A stretch of 64,000 bases of DNA from Acanthornis magna (GCA_036785705.1 JAWUZG010000177.1:1674001-1738000), one strand, 5' to 3'. Positions 46,776 to 59,957 are shown, counted from the stretch's first letter. Notes: a model not told the origin generated them from the letters alone. Numbers and translations are program-made.

Positions 46776-48287
46776 CAAAAATCTGACAAATCCCAAAATG
46801 CCCACGCAGTGATTTAATCTCTGAGAACTTCCCAGGCCCACGAGTCACAGCTATGGATTCTCTGTGCCAGTCAGCTCAACATACAGAGACTTTTCCCACC
46901 AAATACAATTTGTGACAAGCTGCACTCCTCATTCAAGATACTTCATCATCATTCAAGACCCTCCATCATCTGTCTTTTCAAGAGCTACTCTGGTCAAAAC
47001 CCCAATAAAGAACAATTTAAAGAGGCACCTGAAGCTTTGAGAGCAAGGCTGAGTCAATTAAGTCACATCACAGCCTTGATTTTTCCTAAGAACGGAAGGC
47101 AAATGCAGGAGAGCAAAGAAGATACAACATTCCCATCAACACGGGGTGCAGCCCTGGGGTCACTGCCTCCTTCCCTGTGTCCTCCACATCTCCACGGTCA
47201 CATCTCGGTCTCTGAGACTGTCCCTGGGTGTCACCTACCTGCTGAACATTGGCAGGGACTGAGCTTTTCGAGGAGTGCCTGGAGGTGGCACTCGGGGCTC
47301 TGTGCTGGTGACAAAGAGGGGTTCAAAGAGGGCTCCTCGGGATCTGTCCCAATGAGTTTTCCTGCTCTGCTCCTCCAGGGCACGGGAGCTGCTGTCTCAT
47401 AAAGCCACGGTTGGTCCTGGACCTCCTGCCCACCATGGGAACAGGACTGCTCAGGGTGCAGCACCACATCCACCCGGTCCTTCCTCCTGCTCGTTCAGAT
47501 CAGCAAGGGCTGCTGGATGTTGGTATTTTGCATCAAGGCGTTGTTTCAAACCCTAAATTTGGATGTTTGGGTTTTATTTATCTCCAAATCTCAGCTGGAG
47601 ACCAACCTTCCTTCCCTAGCTGGGATCACCAGCATTTTTGGGACATTCCTGCCTTCTGTCTCCCTATGAGGACAGAAGGGCCACGGCTTAGCCAAGATCT
47701 GAAACATCTTCAGCTTAATATTCCTTACTTCTCCCAGATCTTTTGGGGGCTTGGAGTTTTTGGGGTTTGCTTTGGGTGTTTAGGGATTTTTAGGAGATCT
47801 TTCTAAGTCGCAGTACTTTGAGACAAAAACCACAGGGATGAGATTCCTGATTTACAGGAATTATCTCCTCTGGAGCCTCAGCACTTCCATGGAAAGAGGA
47901 AGATCCCAGAGGGCTAAACTGATGCCCAGACTCCTTCCTGGCACAGAAAAGTGGTGACAGACGTGTCCTTCACTGGTGACACGAGTGCCACAGACCTCTG
48001 TCTCGGTAGCCTTTTCCTGACACACCACAGCTCTTCCACCTGCAGCAAGGACAGCCCTGCAAGGAAAACTTGTAATGATTTTTAATATCGGAAACGTTTC
48101 ATCTGAAATCCCACGTTTTCCGTTTCATCCTCATTTTGATGGAAAAAGCTCCCAAGAAAAGGGCGCTTGGGAAAGAAGCAGAGCAGCAGTTTGGACTCCT
48201 GGGGGTGGATTGGCTCCACACTTTTTGCTTTGTCTTACCTGAGGCTGCCTGGCCCTCTGTGGGGCAAATTCAGAGCTGGAGAGCAGG

Positions 48288-50325
48288 CCCTGGGAGTCAC
48301 CTGAGAGAATTAAACTGCTCCTGTTCAAACTCAGGCCCTGGGCATCACCTGAGAGAATTAAACTGTGCCTGTTCAAACTCAGGCCCTGGGCATCACCTGA
48401 GAGAATTAAACTGTGCCACTCAAACTCAGGCCCTGGGCATCACCTGAGAGAATTAAACTGTGCCATCCAAACTCAGGCCCTGGGCATCACCTGAGAGAAT
48501 TAAACTGTGCCATCCAAACTCAGGCCCTGGGCATCACCTGAGAGAATTAAACTGTGCCATCCAAACTCAGGCCCTGGGCATCACCTGAGAGAATTAAACT
48601 GTGCCTGTTTAAACTCAGGCCCTGGGCATCACCTGAGAGAATTAAACTGTGCCTGTTCAAACTCAGGCCCTGGGCATCACCTGAGAGAATTAAACTGTGC
48701 CACTCAAACTCAGGCCCTGGGTATCACCTGAGAGAATTAAACTGTGCCACTCAAACTCAGGCCCTGGGTATCACCTGAGAGAATTAAACTGTGCCATCCA
48801 AACTCAGTCTCTGGGCATCACCTGAGAGAATTAAACTGTTCCTGTTCAAACTCAGGCCCTGGGCATCACCTGAGAGAATTAAACTGTGCCATCCAAACTC
48901 AGGCCCTGGGCATCACCTGAGAGAATTAAACTGTGCCTGCTCAAACTCAGGCCCTGGGCATCACCTGAGAGAATTAAACTGTGCCTGCTCGAACTCAGGC
49001 CCTGGGCATCACCTGAGAGAATTAAACTGTTCCTGCTCAAACTCAGTCTCTGGGCATCACCTGAGAGAATTAAACTGTGCCTGTTCAAACTCAGGCCCTG
49101 GGCATCACCAGAGAGAATTAAATTGTGTCAATTCAAACTCAGGCCCTGGGCATCACCTGAGAGAATTAAACTGTGCCTGATCAGGTTCAGGCCCTGGGCA
49201 TCACCTGAGAGAATTAAACTGTGCCTGTTTAAACTCAGGCCCTGGGCATCACCTGAGAGAATTAAACTGCTCCTGTTCAAACTCAGGCCCTAGGCATCAC
49301 CTGAGAGAATTAAACTGTGCCACTCAAACTCAGGCCCTGGGCATCACCTGAGAGAATTAAATTGTGTCAATTCAAACTCAGGCCCTAGGCATCACCTGAG
49401 AGAATTAAACTGTGCCACTCAAACTCAGGCCCTGGGCATCACCTGACAAAATTAAATTGTGTCAATTCAAACTCAGGCCCTGGGCATTACCTGAGAGAAT
49501 TAAATTGTGTCAATTCAAACTCAGGCCCTGGGCATCACCTGAGAGAATTAAACTGTGCCTGATCAGGTTCAGGCCCTGGGCATCACCTGAGAGAATTAAA
49601 CTGTGCCTGTTTAAACTCAGGCCCTCGGCATCACCTGAGAGAATTAAACTGTGCCACTCAAACTCAGGCCCTCGGCATCACCTGAGAGAATTAAACTGTG
49701 CCACTCAAACTCAGGCCCTGGGCATCACCTGAGAGAATTAAACTGTGCCTGCTCAAACTCAGGCCCTGGGCATCACCTGAGAGAATTAAACTGTGCCTGT
49801 TTAAACTCAGGCCCTGGGCATCACCTGAGAGAATTAAACTGTGCCTGTTTAAACTCAGGCCCTGGGCATCACCTGAGAGAATTAAACTGTGCCTGTTTAA
49901 ACTCAGGCCCTGGGCATCACCTGAGAGAATTAAACTGCTCCTGTTCAAACTCAGGCCCTGGGCATCACCTGACAAAATTAAATTGTGTCAATTCAAACTC
50001 AGGCCCTGGGCATTACCTGAGAGAATTAAATTGTGTCAATTCAAACTCAGGCCCTGGGCATCACCGGAGGCAGAATTAAACTGTGCCACTCAAACTCAGG
50101 CCCTGGGCATCACCTGAGAGAATTAAACTGTGCCATCCAAACTCAGGCCCTGGGCATCACCTGAGAGAATTAAACTGTGCCTGTTCAAACTCAGGCCCTG
50201 GGCATTATCTGAGAGAATTAAATTGTGCCACTCAAACTCAGGCCCTGGGCATCACCTGACAAAATTAAATTGTGTCAATTCAAACTCAGGCCCTGGGCAT
50301 CACCGGAGGCAGAATTAAGCTGTTC
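48288..50325. repeat. 47-48-bp minisatellite, about 42 copies
   Basis: The unit is CTGAGAGAATTAAACTGTGC then CTGTTCAAACTCAGGCCCTG and GGCATCAC. Unit variants (CCACTC, CCATCC, TCAATTC, CTGATCAGGTT) come back in the same order over several hundred bases, showing block duplications. There are no unique spacers, so it is not CRISPR-like. Confidence 0.97.
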
Positions 50326-50639
50326 CTGCTCAACCTCAGGGAATGTGTCCCCCTGTGCAAAGGAGGTTTTTTGCTGGACTCCAGGGCTGGAGGAAGCAGG
50401 AAGCTTAGAGAATGACCAGCCTAAGCCTCCGTGACGAGCTGGCTTTGGCGTGGACACACCTGAGAAGATTAGAAGTCCATCGTGGTCAATCACTTCCACA
50501 CGAAACACAGATAAAAATAGAGAAAGTCCCACAACCCCGAGGGCTGCTCCGGCTGGGCTTCGCTTTCCCACGATCCGCTGGGTGTTAACCCAAAATGTGG
50601 GGCACACAGGGCTTATCTGTGCCAAGCTTCTCGGAAAGT

Positions 50640-51030
50640 CGGGACAGGAAACACCTGAGGATGAATGAATTTCTTCCTCTTCTCAGAAATCAGGAATTAA
50701 ACCCATGAACGCGATTCTGAACGATCACCTAAAAGGGAACCCTGTTATATTTTGCCATAAATACTTTGCTGACTGCCCTGTTATGCTTTTAACATCCCCA
50801 GAGGAAGAATTGAGACTGATTCTTACCCTACTTTTTAACCAGCTTTTAGTGTCCTGTATTTTCTACAGGGTTTTATTAAAGGCTGCTGTGCGAGGCAAGG
50901 CAGGGCACCACCTAGAGTTGCTAAAATATTTTATTACCCAAATGATAAAAGTCCATTTTAGAATAAAATCATTCGAACTGAACTATTACTATTTATTTAA
51001 AGCACTGGAACATCCCATCCTCTAACGAGG
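50640..51030. other. AT-rich single-copy island
   Basis: A 390-base stretch with much lower GC than its surroundings and no repeats. It has a 106-codon + frame starting at 50705, without similarity I recognise. It may be a conserved non-coding element or an old transposon remnant. Confidence 0.3.
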
Positions 51031-52024
51031 CAGATAAACGCTGGGCAGGGTAAACGCTCTGGGCATCAGTGCCAGTCACTGCAGCGTGGAGGGGAATGAG
51101 GGGCAGCCACAGGCAGGGGGGTCTGTGCTCCAGGAGCTGGCAGGAGCAGCAGAGAGTCACAGACATGCGGCTCTGCCTCCCCCGCTGTGCTGACCCTCAC
51201 GATCCACCGTTTAGCTTCATCCTTTAGGTTCCTGCTCCAGCTCCTTAGGGCTGCGGGGTGCTCCCAACGGATTTGTGGGGGTGTCTCTCCTTTGATCTCC
51301 TGCTTTAGCTCTGCAACGGGGCCGTGACCTTGAAAAAGCCAAACTTCACAAATCCTGGAGTCACAGCGTCCCCAGGACCCCTCTGTCACCACTGCTGAGG
51401 GTTGTTAAAATCCAAACCTCTGTCCTCGCTGATTCTTTACTAAAATCACGAGTACGAGAGAGCTTGGCTTGTGCCAGGATGAAAGGACAGCAAACCCAAA
51501 GGCATCTCTACCCCAAAAGGAAGCCCCTTGAACCCCGAGAAACACCAAGAGTGACCTAAAGGTACAAAAGTGCAAAAAAAAAAAAAAAAACAAACCACCA
51601 GCTAAATCCCAGCATTCCAAACTAGCACCACAAAAATCCACTCACCTGACGAACTCTCTGCCAGGCTCCACTTGCAACCTGAATAGTCTGCAGCTAGGAT
51701 GCCTGACAATGAAATGCAAGTGTAAAAGGCTGGGAAAAGGGCAAATGCTACAGTTGGGGAGGGGGGATTAATGTATTCAGAGGAAATACATCCTCTGGTT
51801 CACTGGGTGAATGCAAAAATTCGGTGCCCACACAGGAGGGGAAAATTCAGTGACCACATACGAGCAGCACCCCAATACGAGGCAGAGTAACTAAAATATT
51901 TCTAATTCCACACAGGACATTGTGTGTGTGAGTGAGCACAATGAATAGGTAAGAATAAGAGGGAAGAACAAGACACTGCCAGATATTTTATCAATATTTG
52001 AATGAATGGTTCAACCGGCCCAGA

Positions 52025-52216
52025 GAGGAATTTCCCAATGAGGAAAGTCTGCACAGAAGCAGTGAAATCCATCACGGGGAAGCTCAGACCACCTCCAACA
52101 AAGCTCTCCACAATTCCAAAGAGGAATTTCCCAATGAGGAAAGTCTGCACAGAAGCAGTGAAATCCATCACGGGGAAGCTCAGACCACCTCCAACAAAGC
52201 TCTCCACGATTCCAGA
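52025..52216. repeat. 96-bp tandem duplication
   Basis: GAGGAATTTCCCAATGAGGA at 52025 recurs at 52121, and the whole 96-base unit is nearly identical. Confidence 0.95.
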
Positions 52217-53369
52217 GGGGTGGGAGACGAACGGGAAGCAGAAATGGCTGCCAGAGTGGGATTTCTGTGCATCCCACGAGCACGAGGCTGGGAAGCTCAT
52301 GACATCCAGGCTCTCCTTGGGGCCTGGGGCAGCTCCATGTGTTTTTCAGGCTCCGAGGGGCTGGGTGAGCTCGGCTGGGCCGGTGCCGATGGATCACATG
52401 CGGGCAGGGCCGCGGGCACATCCGACAGAGCGTTTAGCACATGGAGACATAAAGCAGCCATTGTGCTGGCAGAAAGGCCATGTGTAACCAGATAGGCCCT
52501 GGCTCCATCGAAAAGCCATTTTCCCAGCATTTCACTGCCTTTTTCCCCAGGAGCCTCCCTGCTACAACAGGGTGCACATTCAGGGCCGAGCGGCGGTCCA
52601 GGCACGGCTTCTCCCCCCGTGCCCCACCAGTGCCTCTGCGCCAGGGAATATCGCGCTCCCGACCCAACGGAGGGGACACCAACGCCCCAACGGAGCTTTT
52701 AGAAGAGGAGAATGCCTTGGGAAGGTGTTTAAGGCTTTGCCTGGATAGGGGAAGCTATCGGGTGACCTGCTGGAGCCTTACTTTGCACCAGGTCCTGTCC
52801 AGCCACCTGAGGTGAGTTGGTCGTTTTTCCTTGGGGAAAAAGGGCTAGAAATGCACCTGAAGGCTCCTTTTTTCCCTTTTCCTCGAAGCACACCCTCCAA
52901 ACCCAGCCACGACAGCATCCCTGCTCCAAACCAGCACATCCCCTGCTGCGGCGGCGCCACGTGGCTTTGGTGTCCCCAGCCTCTGTTTTACAGGACAAGG
53001 GACAGGTTTGGCACAGATCCCCCCAGGTAGGACCCGGCCCATCCTCAGCGAGGTAAGCAATAAATCACAGTGAACACACGGCTCAGACGTGGAACATTTC
53101 ACGCAAAGAGCAAGTTTTTACAGCCCACATTCCTCCTTTTTCCGTACGCCCGTCGCCCGCTGCCCCGGCTGCGCAGCAGGTGGGATGGGCTCCCACCATC
53201 CCTGGAATGCTGCTGCCTCTGGCAGATTCCTCCCCTTCAAACTCTGCACATCTGCTGCTAAAAGCAGCGAGTTTGGGCTCTGGCCTGGCGACTGAAGGCA
53301 CAGGACATTTGTGCCCAAGCTGCGCAGGCCGTGGGGTCAGTGCCTCTTTGCCCACCAAGAGAAGGTGTG

Positions 53370-53640
53370 GGGAGAGGTGTAGTTGCACTGTTTTAAAATC
53401 TTTCTTGTCTTTCTCATGGAGAATAGAGATAAATTGCATTCTTGTGCTTTCTAATCTCTTTGTTTTGGTACTGGATGCTCTAGAACTGTAACCAATCGTT
53501 ATAGGGGGTGGAAAAACTGTCGACCAATGATTATTAAATTATTAATGAATATATAAAGAAGTTTTTGTAAATAAAGTTCCTCTTTTCGCCATCTTGTGTG
53601 CTGCCTGCCTGACTTCCCTGCGAGCTTCCGCGAACCTCCA
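53370..53640 (+). mobile_element. Possible solo LTR of an endogenous retrovirus
   Basis: The block has retroviral promoter layout: two ACCAAT boxes (near 53490 and 53523), TATATAAA at 53550, AATAAA at 53570, then TTCGCCATCTTGTG and a C/T-rich part. Composition is sharply AT-rich compared with its flanks. No internal gag or pol coding sequence accompanies it. Boundaries are approximate, and target-site duplications were not confirmed. Confidence 0.45.
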
Positions 53641-54108
53641 TGAATATCAGAAAATCAGAGCAACAGAGAGGGATGGGTTTGTTTGCCCTAAACAGCTGTT
53701 TTCCAGCTGTTCTGTCCCCGTGGGTCTCACCCTGGATGTGCAAGGTGGAGATTTGTGGCACGCGGACACGCACGGACAAAATCTGCGAGGAGAATCGAGC
53801 GATGCCAGAGCCTCTCCTGTCCTTCCCAGGGCGGGACAGAACAGTTGGAAAATGAGGGAGCTGTGGTGGTGGTGGTTGGAAAATTCCTTCTGCTTTGTGT
53901 CTGCTGGGACGATTCAGGCCCGAGGCCCACGGCTCTGGCTCGGAGCACAGGCCCACAAGTGAGGAAGCACAACCCCAACAAACACACAGAAACCCGAAAA
54001 CCCAGCCAAGTGCAAGCCTTGCTAGTTTTCAACACAACTTCAAACCTCTTAGTGCGTAATTCCTATTTGGAAGTGTGACTCAGAGTATTTTTTTTTAAAG
54101 GAAAACAT

Positions 54109-54857
54109 ACCATGAACCTCTGAGAAGGACAGCACAACTCATCTGTGGGTTAAAGCAATGGGAAACAAGCAGGGACCAACCCCACTGCAGGTACCAGGAA
54201 CCTCTGAGAAGGATATTATATCCATGTGTGGGCCAGAGCAATGGGAAACAAGCAGGGACCAACCCCACTGCAGGTACTATGAACCTCTGAGAAGGACATT
54301 ATATCCATGTGTGGGTCAGAGCAGAGGGAAACAAGCAGACACCGACCCCACTGCAGGTACCAGGAACCTCTGGGAAGGACAGCACAACTCATCTGTGGGT
54401 CAGAGCACGGGGAAACAAGCAGACACCGACCCCACTGCAGGTACCAGGAACTTCTGAGAAGGACATTATATCCATGTGTGGGTCAGAGCAGAGGGAAACA
54501 AGCAGACACCGACCCCACTGCAGGTACCAGGAACCTCTGGGAAGGACAGCACAACTCATCTGTGGGTTAAAGCAATGGGAAACAAGCAGACACCGACCCC
54601 ACTGCAGGTACCAGGAACCTCTGAGAAGGACATTATATCCATGTGTGGGTCAGAGCAGAGGGAAACAAGCAGAGACCACCCCCACTGCAGGTACCAGGAA
54701 CCTCTGAGGACATCACAACTCATCCATGGGTTAGAGCAGAGGGAAACAAGCAGACACCGACCCCACTGCAGGTACCAGAAACCTCTGAGAAGGACAGCAC
54801 AACTCATCCGTGGGTCAGAGCAATGGGAAACAAGCAGACACTGACCCCACTGCAGGC
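54109..54857. repeat. 83-bp minisatellite, 9 copies
   Basis: Units carry GGTACCAGGAACCTCTGAGA, AGGACATTATATCCATGTGT or AGGACAGCACAACTCATC, then GGGAAACAAGCAG and ACCCCACTGCA. The two middle variants alternate. Confidence 0.95.
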
Positions 54858-55079
54858 TGTGATTGAACAGAAACCCCCCTGGCTGCTGATCCCTGCCACT
54901 TCAAAGGAGCTGCACATCCCATATCGATGCCAGCAAAAAAACTCCACTTCCATTAGCTCCATGGCCACCACTTAAACGCAGCAGTCCCGACTGACACAGC
55001 AATTAGAGCCCCCTAATGCTCGGGAGTACAAAGCTTTGGGGTTTTTTGGTTTTTTCCCCCGACGGGAAGAGGTGGAAGG

Positions 55080-55175
55080 GAAGAGATCAGGCGGCTCAGG
55101 GGAATAGCAGAGAGCCTTTCACTGCGAGGGCTCGTGTTCAAATCTGTCCGAGGCCAGAGGAACAGATGGTCCCTC
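55080..55175 (+). repeat. Possible tRNA-derived SINE relic
   Basis: AATAGCAGAGAGCCTTTCAC with GAGGGCTCGTGTTCAAATCT resembles the anticodon-to-T-arm part of a tRNA-derived SINE head, with a B-box-like GTTCAAATC. There is no intact acceptor stem, so it is not a tRNA gene. Confidence 0.3.
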
Positions 55176-57107
55176 CCCAGGGCTGGGCCGTGGCTTACAC
55201 GAAATAAGGGATTGTCTCAGGCCACCGGTGGACAATTTAGTGCAGCCACGAGCACCCTGCTGGTGGTTTCTGCTCGAGAAACTCGGGGATTCCACGGCTG
55301 CTGCCTCCCTGATCCAAGGCACTCATTCCTGGAGGGATCTGAGGGGAATTGCTGCCTGGGTGCTGCAGGATCCTGGGCTAAACCCACCTGCTTTAGCTGT
55401 CCTTGGGCTTGTCAGCACCAGGACACACTCCCTGAATTCCCCTGGGAGGTTTGGAAGGTTAAAATCGTGGGGAAAACAGAGGTGAGGAAGTTCAGGGATC
55501 TGTGGCAACAAGGAGGCGAACCCACGGGGAAAGGAAGTTTGTGCAATCTGGAAGCTGGGGATGGGAATAATAACAATACCATGATTAATTGCAAACCAAT
55601 TCAAACCAATCCCTCAGTCTTTCTGTGCCTTCTCCAGAGAATTTAACTTCCCATGGGCAGATGGCAAAAAGTCCCTGGAGCATCCCTGGAGCAGAGAGGG
55701 TCCACACGAACCATCAGAAAGTGTTACCCAGAGGGGAATTTGTACAATTGGGAGAGGATAAACTGTGCCAGAAGATACAGAGGGTGGGAAGAAAAAGTCA
55801 GATTCAGGCTTAAGAATGGCACTCATGGGTCTGGAAAAGATTCAGAGGAAACCACTCGAGGAGAAACAGCTTTTTAAAAAATTCTTGGAACCTGTTGCGC
55901 AGCTCCACGAGGACTCCCAGGAGGAGCCCTGGAAGTTGTGCTCCTGAGGCTCGGCAGAGGATGCCCCAGAGCCATCCAGCGGTGCCGGACTGGCGCAGCC
56001 TGTGCCACCCTCGTGCCCAGTGTGCCAGCCCGGGCCGCGGAGCAGGAAAATAGGGCGATTCCCTGGAATCTTCCTGCACAGCTGTTCCCCCGCTGCGGAT
56101 TACCGCTGTCACATGAGCTGCTTTACAGCAAAGCCAAGCTGTCTCCACGGGCTGAGAAGGTCACTGGGAGACAGGGCCCTGCAGGGACAGACACATCGCC
56201 CTCCTGTGCCACCGCCTGCAGGGACAGAGGGTTTCACCTCCATGCCCTCTGCCCAGCTCTCACTGGACAGTCCCAGGGCAAGGGACATGGGGGACACCCC
56301 AGTGCCCTGTGCTGGCCATTGGCCAGGCTCCAAGCCAAGTGTTGGAACCTGGAAGAGTCCTGACAGTGATGAATTCTCCTCTTCTCGTGTGCCCACCCGT
56401 GTTTCTGACAAGGCCACCCAGCTGTCACCAACCAAGGGACACCAAGCTGGAGCTGCATCTCCTCAGGCTCTTGTGCGAATGCCTCCAATAACACCAGCCA
56501 ATCCCAGAGCAGGAAACGTCCTCTTCAACCCCAAAATCTGACAGCTGAACGTCAAGGAAGAGGAAAGAGTTTCGCTTGGAAAAGCAAAAATCTGAAAGTT
56601 CACTGGAGCCACTTGGGAAAATTCATTAAAAGCTCCCATCGTCCTCACTCTGCCGGGGCAGGGCTGTGCACAGGAAAACCTTTCTGCTCGCAGACTGCAG
56701 GACAGGGCTCTTTACTATGCCCCAGAGGCACGAGACAGATGGGGCTGTGCTTTTAGGCTTTAAAATCAGCCCCTGCTCCGGAGATCCAATGAAGAGGATA
56801 AATCCAGGCATGGAGTGATCCTCTGGATGCGCTCAGAAAAAAGGAGCAGAGGAAGTCGGGAGGTCAGGCCCTGCTGAGGAAGCAGCTGAGGCTCTTTGGA
56901 AAGAGGGGCTGAGCACTTTTTAAGGCCAGGAAAACCAAGAGCCACCTCGAGTTTGGAGATGTCCATGCAGGAGGTGGGAATGCACATTCCAAAGAGGAGC
57001 AGGGAGCGAGAGAGGACAGAAACCACGAGGTGTCTGCAGGGAGGAAACTTGGGTCTCAAACAAAAGAGGCAAACAAAGAGCCAGCAAACCTCAGTGCAGG
57101 AAGCAGC

Positions 57108-57622
57108 CCCGAGCTGCAGGCAGGGCATTTCTCCTTCCCTGGGAGAGCTGCAGGCAGGGCATTTCTCCTTCCCTGGGAGAGCTGCAGGCAGGGCATTTCT
57201 CCTTCCCCTGAGCTGCAGGCAGGGCATTTCTCCTTCCCCGGAGCTGCAGGCAGGGCATTTCTCCTTCCCCGGAGCTGCAGGCAGGGCATTTCTCCTTCCC
57301 CTGAGCTGCAGGCAGGGCATTTCTCCTTCCCTGGAGCTGCAGGCAGGGCATTTCTCCTTCCCTGGAGCTGCAGGCAGGGCATTTCTCCTTCCCCTGAGCT
57401 GCAGGCAGGGCATTTCTCCTTCCCCTGAGCTGCAGGCAGGGCATTTCTCCTTCCCTGGAGCTGCAGGCAGGGCATTTCTCCTTCCCCAGGGGAGCTGCAG
57501 GCAGGGCATTTCTCCTTCCCCAGGGCTGCAGGCAGGGCATTTCTCCTTCCCCGAGCTGCAGGCCGGGCATTTCTCCTTCCCAGGGGAGCTGCAGGCAGGG
57601 CATTTCTCCTTCCCCAGGGCAG
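57108..57622. repeat. 30-34-bp minisatellite, about 16 copies
   Basis: The unit is GAGCTGCAGGCAGGGCATTT then CTCCTTCCC, with a variable end CTG, CGG, TGG or CAGGG. Confidence 0.95.
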
Positions 57623-57753
57623 GGGAAGCTCACAAAGCCCATCTCATTTCCGAGGATGCCTCCCCCAGCAAGGACAGCTTGCTGGGATTGCAGCCAGCTT
57701 CCCATTTGGATCAGGTTGCACCCTACACCCACCGACAGCCATTAAGGGCCTGG

Positions 57754-57822
57754 GGGTCAGATGAGCCTCCATCCACTCCAAACCCAGGTCAGATGAGCCT
57801 CCATCCACTCCAAACCCAGGCC
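57754..57822. repeat. 33-bp tandem duplication
   Basis: GGTCAGATGAGCCTCCATCC followed by ACTCCAAACCCA occurs twice in succession. Confidence 0.9.
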
Positions 57823-59259
57823 ATTTTGCACAGCTCTGTGGGGCAGAGGGTGGCCTGGTGCAGCCCAGCCCAGGCACCTGCAGGAGGGCAGGAGCTGTGC
57901 CCTGCTGGCACGGAGCAGCAGATTGCAGCCCTGCCCTGCCCTGGGGTGCAGGGGGTTAGGAGTGCCCTCTCCATCTGCCCCGATTCAGGGCAATCACGGG
58001 CTGCTCTCGCAGCTCCTTGGCTGCTGCAGGGGGCAGAAAGAGCCCAGCACAGGCAGAAACAGCAGTGACATCCCCAGCTTGGCCTGGGCTGCAGCACTGT
58101 CCCATCCCAGCGCCCATGGGGACGAGGGGATGCTGCTCCCCTAAGCAGGAGGCCTTGCAAGCCAAAATCTGCACTGGAGGATGCCCCAGCGGCTCCACAG
58201 CTGCAGGGACCACTGGCCACCCTCACCCCTGGGCAGCCAGGGGTCAGCTGGAGCAGCTGAACAAACTGCCCTGAGCTCCAGACCCAAATTCTGCTTTGCT
58301 CAGGGCAGCAGCTCAGAGGGAGGGAGAGCTGGGAGCTCTCCTTTGGGGCTGAATCCACCACATGGGAGTTTATCCTGGGAGCACGGAGGAAGGAGCAGCA
58401 AAGCAGGTTTGGTTCTGATTTGGGTTTAGTTCCACACTGGAGGGTTTGAACGCTCAGCTCCACAGCCAGCACGGATGTGTCCAGCAGAAATGGCAAAAAA
58501 AGCCAATTTCCCCAGGCTGGTGGTGCCTGTGGCCCTTCCAGGAGCACCACAACCCTGTCTGGACCCCCTGACGAAGCTCTGCTGCTCGAGCTCTGCCTGC
58601 CAAGCCTCTGAGCCTGGTTAGGTTAAGCGTGGAAGAGGAGGAGGGCTGGAGAAAGGAGTCAGCAGCACCTCGGATGGTCAGGAGAGACGCAGGACTGGGC
58701 AGAGCTGCATTTCTGACCCTGCCTGGGCCCTCTTTCCCCAGCCAAGAGCTGTAAATAAACAGCACCAGGCTGGAGGAGTGCAGTTTGCCAGGACAGCAAT
58801 TCCCTGTCCCCACCCGGGGCTGAAGCACTGATCCCAGAGCACAGCACTGGTGAGATGTGTTTGCAGACCCCTCAGAAACACCTCCGTCCCTTCCCACCCC
58901 AGTTCCTGCACTGGAACCACTGGAAAGCAAAGAATTGTTTGTCTGTCCAGCTCTGTGCTTGCAGACATGCCCAGGAAAAGACGCCAAGTGGCTGTCCTTC
59001 CTTCCCTGCCTGCATTCAGCCACATCTCTTCTAGACACAAGCTTGTCCAAGCATTAGAATTCCCATCTATTGCTGGAAAACCAGCGAGCCACACACCCTG
59101 ACAGCCCCAGCCACCCAGAGGGGACACAAAGCTCAGGATGGGCCTCTCAAGGCCAAGCTGTTGGGGATTTGGTCACCATAAACTAAAAAAACACCTGGAA
59201 TTAATGTGAATGTTGTGGTGGTGAAGTCAAATGAAAAGTCTCGTCAAAAGATCTCAGAA

Positions 59260-59600
59260 CCATGGAATGGTTTGGGTGGAAGGAACCTTTCAAGGTCATC
59301 CAGTGCCACCCCTGCCATCCAAGGACTCCTGCCACTGTCCCAGGCTGCTCCAAGCCCTGTCCAGCCTGGCCTGGGACACTGCAGGGATCCAGGGGCAGCC
59401 ACAGCTGCTCTGGCAATTCCAGCCCAGCCCCTCCCCACCCTCCCCGGCAGCAATTCCCAATTCCCAAGATCCCATCTGGCCCTGCCCTCTGGCACTGCCA
59501 AGCCATTCCCTGGGTGCTGTCCCTGCAGCCCTTGTCCCCAGTCCCTCTGCAGCTCTCCTGGAGCCCTTCAGGCCCTGCCAGGGGCTCGCAGCTCTCCCTG
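59260..59600 (-). mobile_element. CR1 LINE, 3' 340 bp
   Basis: It opens with CCATGGAATGGTTTGGGTGG and continues with the same 260-base segment found at 38.4 and 43.4 kb, with hardly any differences. It is truncated at its 5' end. Confidence 0.9.
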
Positions 59601-59919
59601 GAGCTTTGAATTCTTGAAAATAGAGAAAAGCAAGATCCAGGGAATACAAATACCTCCCTTCACCTTCCCAAAGGCCTCTCTGCAGCCTCACCCAGCACTG
59701 AGCAGCTCCTTCTGAAGCCACCTGGAGTTCTGAGGGGCTGTGAGATGAAGGTGCAGAAGCCTGGACAAACATCTTACAAATCCACCAAACAAGCAGGCTC
59801 CAAACCCAACCTAAACCCACAACAAATCCCAGGCAGGCATCACATCCATGCAGAGAGTTCCCAGCCAGACTGCCCAATTCCTGTAAAAATTCCTGTAAAT
59901 TTACACCATGTAAATTGTT

Positions 59920-59957
59920 GTCAATCAATCGATCAATCAATCAATCAATCAATCAGA
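59920..59957. repeat. (AATC)n microsatellite
   Basis: About nine copies of CAAT/AATC with one GATC interruption. Confidence 0.9.

Noticed and set aside
48288..50325. Regular 48-bp repeats that might suggest a CRISPR array.
   Set aside because: No unique spacers lie between repeats, no cas genes are present and the context is a vertebrate intron.
50705..51025. A 106-codon + frame in the AT-rich island.
   Set aside because: No similarity to a protein I know, no splice or promoter evidence, and an AT-rich stretch of this size can stay open by chance. It is kept only as a composition finding.
55080..55175. tRNA-like T-arm sequence.
   Set aside because: No full cloverleaf or acceptor stem, so not a tRNA gene; listed only as a possible SINE relic.
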